Below, one piece after another: positions 56,174 through 64,000 of a stretch of DNA of 64,000 nucleotides; the first letter of the stretch is position 1; each line of letters opens with the position of its first letter. This DNA is from Dasypus novemcinctus (lineage: Eukaryota > Chordata > Mammalia > Cingulata > Dasypodidae): positions 27,730,053 to 27,794,052 of the forward strand of contig NC_080702.1 in NCBI RefSeq assembly GCF_030445035.2, given 5' to 3'. The notes below the pieces were generated by a model. That model was not told where the DNA came from. It was given only the letters and a program-made list of their open reading frames with translations, and did no database searches. The translations under genes and the position numbers were made by a program.

Positions 56174-56270
56174 AGGGGAGCCAAGGAGGCTCAGTGGTTG
56201 AGTGCCAGCTGCCCACATACAATGTCCCTGGTTCAATCCACAGCCCCAGTACCTGAAGAAAAAAAAAAAA
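56174..56270 (+). mobile_element. Short tRNA-headed SINE
   Basis: 'ggggagccaaggaggctcag', 'ctggttcaatccacagcccc', A tail. Confidence 0.8.
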
Positions 56271-58336
56271 AAGGCAAAGAAAAGAAAATTTATTGGAAAA
56301 AATTTAACACTGAATGTGGATGCATTTTTTTCCACATTTTTTATTCCAAATTTGTAAAGAACAATCATGCAAACCATACAGGATTCCCAACATCATCCCA
56401 CCACCAATACCTTACACTGTTGTGACATACAAACAATGAAAGAACATCATCACAATATGTTACTGTTATCTATAGTCTATGGCTTATATTAGGTGTGTTA
56501 TTCCCACAAACCTATTATTAACACCATGTATTAGCTTCGTATATTTGTCATTCATGGAGAATGTGCTCATATTTGTACTGTTAACCATAGTCCATCATTC
56601 ACCACAGGGTTCACTGTATTATACAATTCTTTGCCTTCTACTCTCCATCTGAAGTGTACACTCAGTGGCTCTCAGTTTCATCACAGAGTTGTGCTGTCTC
56701 CAGCTCAGTTCATTTCAGAATGTTTTCATTACTCCAAATGGAAAAATCCATAGCCCTGCCTACCCCCATTATTAACCCTTAGTATTGATATAGTACCTTC
56801 TTTGACACTGTTGTAAAAATATTATAATAGTACTGTTAACAATACTCTACACATCACATTAGTTGTATTTTTCTCATGTATCTCCATATTCTTAACACTT
56901 CGTAATAGTGGAACATTCTTGTATTTGTACTATTAACCATAATTATCAACCACCACTGAAATCACTAGGTTATTCATCCCTAGATTATCCTCTAGCTTTC
57001 TTTCAATTGACATTAACCTCCCTAGACCACCGCTTTCAGCCAAATTCACATTTATAAATCAGCATTGTTAATTATATGCACTAAAATGTTACCATCAAGT
57101 CTATCCATTTCCACACATTACAATTCACCTTGTGAACCGTTCTATATGCATTCAACATCAGCTCCCCATTTTCAAACCACATTCTATCTCCTAGTAAGCT
57201 ATACTCTGTAGCTGACTCCATGAGTTTATCCATCATACTTAGTTCATATTAGTGAGACCATGCAATATTTGTCTTTTTGGGCTTGGCTTATTCCACGCAA
57301 AGTAATGTCCTCACCGTTCATCCATGTTGTCATATGCATCCTGACGTCACTTCTTCCTACAGCTGAATAGTATTCCATTGTATGTAACTACAACATGTTG
57401 TTTATCCATTCATTGGTGGATGGACACTCGCCTTGTTTCCATCTTTCAGCAATTGTGAATTATGCCTCTGTGAACATTGCTGTGCAGTGTCTGTTTGTGT
57501 CCATGCTTTCTGTTCTTCTGAATATATTCTGAGTAGCAGGATTGCCAGATCATATGGCAGTTCTATATTTAGCTTCCTGAGGTAATTCCAATTCAAACTA
57601 CTCATTAGTAGTGTATAAAAACACTACTGATTTTTGCATGTGAGTCTCGTATCCCACCACTTTGCTGAATTCATCTATTAGTTCTAGTAGCTTTGTTGTG
57701 GATTTTTGGGGATTTTCTAGAAGTAGGATACTATCATCAGTGAATAGCAAAAGTTTTACTTCTTTCTTTCTAATTTGGTTGTCGTTCATTTCTTTTTCTT
57801 CCCTGATTTCCTCTAGCTAGGACTTCTAGCACAATATTGAGTAACAGTGGTGACAAATGGCCCCCTTATCTTGTTCCCTGTCTCAGCTGGAAAGCTTTCA
57901 GTCTTTCCCATTGAGTACAATGTTAGCTGTGGGTTTTGTCATAGATGCACTTTATTACATTGAGAAAGTATCTTTCTATTCCTATCTTGCAGAGCGTTTA
58001 TATCAAGAAAGGATGGTATATTTTGTCAAATGCCACTTCTGTGTCATTCAAGATGGTTAAGTGATTTTTCTTCTTCAATTTATTAATATTAGTAACAATG
58101 TTAATACTAATTGATTTTCTTGTGTTGATCCACCCTTGCACATACGAGATAAAACCCACTTAACCATGGTGAATAATTCTTTTAATGTACTTTTGCATTC
58201 AGCTAAGAAGTATTTTGTTTGAGGATATTTGCATCTACATTCATTAGAGAAATTAGTCTGTAATTTTCTTTTTTCATAGTGTGTTTATCTGGCATTTGGT
58301 ATTAGGGTGACATTGGCTTCATAGGATGAGTATGAT

Positions 58337-58787
58337 AGTTGTAGTAGTCAGGGTTCTCTAGGGAACCAGAACTGACAGGAGATATCTATAAACAGTATGA
58401 GATTTTATAAAATTTTCTCACATCACCCTGAGATGTGCAAGTCCAAATTCCACAGGGCAGGCTGCAAACCAGGGGCCACGATGAAGGTTCTTGATGAATT
58501 CCCAGGAAACATTGGCTGTCCAAAGTGAAACTGGGAATATGTTCTCTCTCTGAATGCTGAAATCACTTCCTCTTTTAAGGGCTTCAGCTGATTGACTAAA
58601 ACATCACTCATTGGTGATGACAATCTCCTTGGGTGATTGTAGATGCAGTCAGCCATCTATGCAATAAACTCACTGGTGACTAAAGTTGATAAATGTCCTT
58701 GTATTACAATTAGCCCAGTGCTTGCTTGACCAAACAACTGGGCACCATTACCTGGCTGAGTTGACACATTAGCCAAACCATCATAGT
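58337..58787 (-). mobile_element. LTR-like fossil nested in L1
   Basis: 'gtagtcagggttctctaggg' at the left and 'gacacattagccaaaccatc' at the right. This layout (antisense, starts TAGTCAGGGTTCTCT, ends CAACTTGGC-type) matches a large family of mammalian LTR-like repeats. No coding part. L1 ORF2 continues on both sides. Confidence 0.6.
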
Positions 58788-58848
58788 AGTGCTCCCTCCT
58801 GTTCAATTTTTGGATGAGTTTGAGCTAAATTAGTAATAAATCCTTTTT

Positions 58849-59263
58849 TTAAAAAAAAGATTTATTTATTTATTTATTTCTCTCCCCTTCCCCCCCATCC
58901 CGGTTGTCTGTTCTCTGTGTCTATTTGCTGTGTCTTCTTTGTCCGCTTCTGTTGTTGTCAGCGGCACGGGAATCTGTGTTTCTTTTTGCTGCATCATCTT
59001 GTTGTGTCATTTCTCCATGTGTGCGGGGCCATTCTTAGGCAGGCTGCACTTTCTTTGGCGCTGGGCGGCTCTCCTTGCGGGGTACACTCCTTGCGCGTGG
59101 GGCTCCCCTACATGGGAGACACCCCTGTGTGTCAGGGCACTCCTTGTGCGCATCAGCTCTGCGCATGGGCCAGCTCCACACGGGTCAAGGAGGCCCGGGG
59201 TTTGAACCGCGGACCTCCCATGTGGTAGACGGACGCCCTAACCACTGGACCAAGTCCACCACC
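58849..59263 (-). mobile_element. DAS-type SINE, full length
   Basis: Antisense copy with perfect target duplication TAAATCCTTTTT at 58837-58848 and 59264-59275, inside L1 ORF2. Confidence 0.95.
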
Positions 59264-61011
59264 TAAATCCTTTTTGAATGATTGGTAGGATTCTCCTGTG
59301 AAGCCATCCAGTCCTGGATTTCTCATTTTTGGGAAGTTTTTGACAACTATTTTGATCTCTTTACCTGTGATTGGTTTGTTGAGGTCTTCTATTTCTTCTA
59401 GGGTCAGTGTAGGTTGTCCTTGTGTTTCTAGGAATTTGTCCATTTGTCGATATTGTCTAGCTTGCTGGCAAACAGTTGTTCATAGTATCTTCTTCTGATC
59501 TTTTATTTCTGTGAGGTCAGTTGTAATGTCCCTGCTCTCATTTCTGATTGTATTTGCATCCTCTCTCTCTTTCTCTTTGTTAGTCTAGCTAAGGGTTTGT
59601 TGATTTTGCTGATCTTTCCAAAGAACCAGTCTTTGGTTGGAGATGTGTTTGAACATCTATGATTAGTCATCTCAACTCCTTTACATCATCTGGAGGCATA
59701 TCTTGGTCCTTTAACTAGGCCATATCTTCCTGTTTCTTGGCATGGATTGTATTTTTTGTTGGTGTCTTGGCATCTGGCTTACTACATGTATTTATTCTGA
59801 GTGCAGTTTCTCTCTTTAGTTTAGGACTTTCTGGTCCTTTCTCCCTTGCTGGTTTTGTCATAAGAGCCAAGGATGTAACTGATGCTGCAAGCTGTGAAGA
59901 CTCAAGTTGTGTATGTTGCCCCAGGGACTGATGAACTTCTCCTACCTTTTTCCTCTGCCAGGGGTAGGACAGAGCCACAGCCATGTGTAACAATCCAAGT
60001 CATGCAAGCCCATATGGTCTGTAGTTCCCTGGAGTGACTGTTGAATCTTCACATTCCTTCCTCCCCTGCCGGGGCAGGGACAGAGCTGCAAATGTAGGCA
60101 GCAATCTACACCATGCGGGTCCAAAATGACCACAGTTGCCCAGGTAGACTTCTTACTATTCAATCTTTGCCAGCTGAATGTACCCACAGCCAACATTGTA
60201 CTCAAAATGGAAAGGTTCAAAGCTTTCCCTCTTAGATCTGGAGCAAGACAAGGTTGCCCATTGTCAACATTGTTACTATTATTGTACTAGAAGTTCTAGC
60301 TCGGGCAATTAGACAAGAAAAAAATTAAAGGCATCCAAGAAGGAAAAGCGGAAGTAAAACTCTCACTGCTTGCAGATGACAAGATCCTGCATTTAGAAAA
60401 TTCTGAAGTATCCACAACAAAGCTACCTGATCTAAAAAATGAGTTCAGCAAAGTAGCAGGATACAAGATCAACATGCAAAAATCAGTAATGTTTTTGTTT
60501 TTGTACACTAGTACAGAACAATCTGAGGAGGAAATCACAGGGGAAATTCCATTTACAATAGCAATGAGAAGACTCAAATGCCTAGGAATTAATTTAAACA
60601 AAGAAGGACAAGACCTATTTGCAGAAAACTACAAAATAATGCTTAAAGAAATCAGTGAAGACCTAAACAACTGGGAATGTTCATGGCCTGGAAGACAAAT
60701 ATCATGAAGATGTCAATCCTACCCAAACTGATTTATAGAGTCAATGCAATACCAATCAAATTTCCAACAGCCTACTTAACAGAATTAGAAAAGGTAATTA
60801 CAAAGTTCATTTGGAAGGCAATGTGCAACGAAATAGCCAAAAGCATTCTAAAAAAGAAGAGTGACATGGGAGGAATTCCACTGCCTGCCCTTGAAACATA
60901 TTACAAAGCTACAGTGGTCAAAACAGCATGGTACTGGCAGAAAGATACACACATCAAAAGTGCAATTGGATTGAGAATTCAGAAATAAACCCTCACCTAT
61001 ATGGTTAACTG

Positions 61012-61379
61012 TTTTTTTTTTTTATTTTTAAAGATTTATTTATTTATTTAATTCCCCCCCTCCCCCCGATTGTCTGTTCTCTGTGTCTTGTTTCTTTGTC
61101 CGCTTCTGTTGTCGTCAGCAGCATGGGAAGTGTGGGCGGCGCCATTCCTGGGCAGGCTGCTCTTTCTTTTCACGCTGGGCAGCTCTCCTTACGGGGCGCA
61201 CTCCTTGCGCGTGGGGCTCCCCTACATGGGGGACACCCCTGCGTGGGGCGGCACTCCTTGCGTGCATCAGCACTGCGCATGGGCCAGTTCCACACTGGTC
61301 AAGGAGGCCCGGGGTTTGAACCGTGGACCTCCCACGTGGTAGATGGACGCCCTAACCACTGGGCCAAGTCCGTTTCCCA
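61012..61379 (-). mobile_element. DAS-type SINE, body-deleted
   Basis: Antisense copy flanked by GTTAACTG on both sides. It lacks the segment around 'gtgtttctttttgttgcgtc'. Confidence 0.93.
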
Positions 61380-61557
61380 GTTAACTGGTTTTTGACAAAC
61401 CTACCAAGTCCATGTTAATGAGACAAAACAGTCTCTTCAACAAATGGGCTGGGAGAATTGGATATCTATAACCAAAAGAATGAAAGAGGACCCCTGTCTC
61501 ACTCCCTATAGAAGAATCAACTCAAACTGCATCAAAAATCTAAATATAAAAGCCAGG

Positions 61558-62236
61558 GCCTACAGGCTTATCAGCACAGTCATCAGTATCAAGGGTTCAT
61601 CATTGGAGCATCCTTCTTCGCTGGTCTTTTTGCCCTTGCACTTGGGGGATTGTTGCTGTTCCACACCACCACACCACACCAGGGAACAGAGAGTGCCTAT
61701 AACTCCAAGCAGGAGAATCACATCCATCAACCATGTGGGATCTAAGCTCCCTCTTGATATAGAGGTGGAGTAGACATCACCAACCCAGGGTCCACAGGAT
61801 GGAGAAACAAAATATGGATTAGAGTGGACTTACTGGTATTCTACTATAGAACTGTTGTGACTAGTAATGGAAGAAACTGTAGCATTGATGTGGAGAAAGT
61901 GGCCACAGGAGTTATTGAGGGCAGGGAGAGGGAAGAAGTGATGAGGTGTGGGGCATTTTTGGGACTTGGAATTGTCCTAAATGATATTGCAGGGACAGAT
62001 GCGGGACATTATACATCCTGCCTTAACCCACTGAATGGACTGGGGGAGAGTGTTAAACTACAATGTAAACTATAATCCATGTGGTTCAGCAGTGCTCTAA
62101 AATGTATTCACCAAATTCAATGAATGTGCCACAATGATGAAAGAGATTGTTGATGTGGGAACCTCTTATCTTTTTTAACGTAACATTTTTTTGTGATCTA
62201 TGTATCTTTTTTTAAAAAAAGACAATTTAATAATAA
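61558..62236 (+). mobile_element. L1 3' UTR copy nested in L1 ORF2
   Basis: 'cttatcagcacagtcatcag', 'aattgtcctaaatgatattg', tail 'tgtgatctatgtatcttttt'. ORF2 reads 'aaagccagggcct' before and 'cataaaacaataagaataaa' after, which are adjacent in other L1 copies. Confidence 0.88.
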
Positions 62237-63204
62237 AAAAAATCTGGGTCATAAAACAATAAGAATAAAATGTAGGGAAACATCTTCAAGACCTTGTGGT
62301 AGGTGGTGGTTTCTTGGACATTACACCCAAAGCACACTCAACAAAGAAAAAATAAATAAATGGGACATCCTCAAAATTAAACACTTTTGCACCTCACAGG
62401 ACTTTGTCAAAGGATGAAAAGGCAGCTGACTCAATGGAGGAAAATATTTGGAAATCACATGTCTGATAAAGGTTTAATATCCATGAAATATAAAGAGATG
62501 CTACAACTCAACCATAAAAAGACAAACGACCCAATTAAAAAATGGGCAAAAGACTTGAATAGACATTTGTACAAGGGAGAGAGAAAGTGGCAAAAAAAAA
62601 AGACCATGTGAAAATATGCTCAACATCACTAATGATAGAAATACAAATCAAAACTACAATGAGATATCATTTCACACCTATCAGAATGGCCACTATGGAG
62701 AAGACAGACTAACAAGTGTTAGAGAGGATGTAGAGAGATAGGAACACTTATTCACTATTGGTGGGAATGCAGAATGGCACAGCCACTGTGGAGGACTGTT
62801 TGGCAGTTCCTAAAGAAGTTGAATATAGACTTGCCATGTGACCCTGCAATAACTACTGAGTATATACCCAGAAGAACTGAGAGCAGTGACATGGACATCT
62901 GCACACAAATGTTCATAGCAGCGTTATTCACGATTGCCAAAAGTTGCAAACAACCCAGGTATCCATCAACCAATGAATACATAAACAAACTGTTGTGTAG
63001 TCACATGATGGACTATTATGTAGTTGTAAGGAGAAATGAAGTCGTGAAGCATATGACAACATAGATGAAACTGGAGGACATTATGTTGAGTGAAGCAAGC
63101 CAGGCAGAAAATGACAAATACTGTATGATTGCATTACTATAAATCAAATACATTGTGTAACATATTGCATGATTTAAAAAAATTATATATATCCAGTACA
63201 AAAG

Positions 63205-63286
63205 AAGGAAGAAAGGAAGAAAGAAAGAAGGAAGGAAGAAAGGAAGGAAAGAAAGAAAGGAAGGAGGGAAGGGAGGAAGGAAGGAA

Positions 63287-63363
<77 letters not shown>
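63205..63363. repeat. GAAA/GGAA microsatellite
   Basis: An impure GGAA/GAAA section (63205-63290) followed by an almost perfect (GAAA)n run to about 63362. It separates two L1-derived blocks in opposite orientation. Confidence 0.97.
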
Positions 63364-63369
63364 GCAATA

Positions 63370-63865
63370 CGTGTACATTGGGGGGTGGGGCAAGAAACCG
63401 GTCCCTACAGTTACTGTGATTTTCAGTCAGTCCCATTTCTCCTCACCCTGGGATAGAGTCAAAACGGCAAATACCAGCTTCTTTTCAAGTTGGACAGGTT
63501 CAAACTTTAGCTGTTCTTAGGATTATACTTTTGCCAGCCAAATTGACTAATCAGTAGCTGAAGTTGGTGCACAAGCGTCTCTTCCTCCCCCATCTTTTTG
63601 AAATGGAGCTTCCAATTTGAACCACAGAATAGCTCTCGAGGCAGCTGCCAGTGGGTGGGCACCATCCTCCGTGGTGTTGAGCGCTCTACTCACAAATCTT
63701 CTGTACAGATTCACAGTTTCCTCCTTCCATTCTTTCAAGGATGTTGTAGGATGCCCTAGTCTACTGGAACCCCCTAACAGGTGCTTTAGATAGCTCTGGG
63801 TGATTGCCAACTGCCCTGTCTATTGGAGCTCCTTACTCTGCTGCCATTTTCCTATCCATTTTCTT
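63370..63865 (-). mobile_element. Probable L1 5' UTR, antisense
   Basis: Read on the minus strand: 'AATGGCAGCAGAGTAAGGAG', 'GGCAATCACCCAGAGCTATC', 'CATTTCAAAAAGATGGGGG', ending in the microsatellite. This resembles the 5' UTR of an older L1 subfamily. I am not certain of the family. Confidence 0.5.
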
Positions 63866-63867
63866 TT

Positions 63868-63969
63868 AAAATATGGCACACTGAATTTGCATGTCATCCC
63901 TGACCAGGGGCCATGGTAATCTTCTCTGTATCATTCCAATTTTAATACCTGTGCAGCCAAAGCAAACAC
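63868..63969 (-). pseudogene. U6 snRNA pseudogene, full length
   Basis: On the minus strand: GTGTTTGCTTTGGCTGCACA, then TAAAATTGGAATGATACAGA, GAAGATTACCATGGCCCCTG and CCATATTTT. All of U6 is represented, with many changes including in the 5' stem and a changed ACAGAGA-flanking region. It is too diverged to be a working U6. Confidence 0.92.
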
Positions 63970-64000
63970 TCCCATAGGTTTTGATATATTGTATACTCAT

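Larger units (their letters stand above)
56280..60180 (-). mobile_element. LINE-1 with 3' UTR, ORF2 part and ORF1 start joined, antisense
   Basis: On the minus strand the right end carries upstream L1 sequence and an ORF1-like N-terminus (words KGPESPKLKRETALRINT, KNTIHAKKQEDMA). It jumps near 59,655 into the ORF2 RT region and continues to the ORF2 end (about 57,300) and 3' UTR (about 56,290-57,250). The endonuclease and most of ORF1 are missing. An LTR and a SINE are nested inside. Confidence 0.78.
60185..63185 (+). mobile_element. 5'-truncated L1 ORF2 and 3' end, sense, with two nested insertions
   Basis: Starts in the RT ('ttccctcttagatctggagc'), includes 'cttgcagatgacaagatcct' (the LADD-type motif region) and runs to the ORF2 end near 63,100. 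A DAS SINE (61012-61379) and an L1 3' UTR (61558-62236) are nested inside, and ORF2 sequence resumes after each. Parts of the frame are open over 100 codons. Confidence 0.85.

Noticed and set aside
58423-58656. A 77-codon minus-strand frame as a small gene
   Set aside because: It lies wholly in the LTR-like repeat and has no independent support.
60474-60988. L1 ORF2 with open frames as a possibly active element
   Set aside because: The element is 5'-truncated, lacks ORF1 and the endonuclease, and is broken by a SINE and another L1 end.
63129-63436. Lysine/glutamate- or serine/phenylalanine-rich frames
   Set aside because: Pure translation of the GAAA/GGAA microsatellite.

Overview
This is mammalian nuclear DNA, almost certainly from a xenarthran and most likely an armadillo (Dasypus). 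The main evidence is more than 25 copies of a tRNA-headed SINE of the DAS type: a tRNA-like head with 'ggttcaaacccagg', a body of about 300 bp, and an AATAAATAAA/A-rich tail. A LINE-1 lineage with a distinctive long 3' UTR is present in about 20 copies. Only one host protein-coding gene is visible. The species call is an inference from repeat families.

Layout. 1-10,100: intergenic DNA with DAS SINEs, an internally deleted L1 (3,719-5,361), a hAT-type DNA transposon relic (8,433-8,630) and L1 3' ends. 10,100-12,450: a compact, apparently intact ACP5 gene (tartrate-resistant acid phosphatase, TRAP) on the minus strand. It has four coding exons encoding 327 residues, a 3' UTR with two AATAAA signals, a probable 5' non-coding exon, and a promoter with a palindromic TCACGTGA box next to an ETS-type GGAAGT. 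12,440-13,850: a CpG island just upstream of ACP5 with consensus splice donors on both strands. 13,860-17,060: mostly unique sequence with L2, MIR and L1 fragments.

17,060-35,000 is dense nested repeat: DAS SINEs (one with an internal minisatellite), L1 antisense blocks, a tetranucleotide microsatellite, a small gamma-type ERV pol (RNase H) fossil, and an LTR interrupted by an L1 3' UTR. 34,870-36,178 is an LTR-like fossil. A tRNA-Thr(UGU) gene or near-gene lies at 36,831-36,903. 37,085-42,093 is an antisense L1 with both ends but internal deletions. 42,330-49,175 is L1 material carrying two unusual insertions: a tRNA-Val(UAC)+U2 snRNA fragment block flanked by a target duplication (44,781-44,906), and a 5'-truncated retrocopy of an unidentified mRNA 3' end (45,959-46,128). 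49,250-63,185 is further L1, LTR and SINE stacking. The window ends with a GAAA/GGAA microsatellite, probable L1 5' UTR and a full-length U6 snRNA pseudogene.

Function. Apart from ACP5 and possibly the two tRNA loci, nothing here looks like a working gene. Most other open frames are shadows of L1, SINE, GC-rich or simple-repeat sequence. I found no CRISPR, operon or other prokaryote-type system, and no clear new biological system. The most unusual items are the tRNA-Val/U2 composite insertion, repeated internal deletions in L1 copies, the mRNA-end retrocopy, and coding-like frames shared between copies of the long L1 3' UTR.
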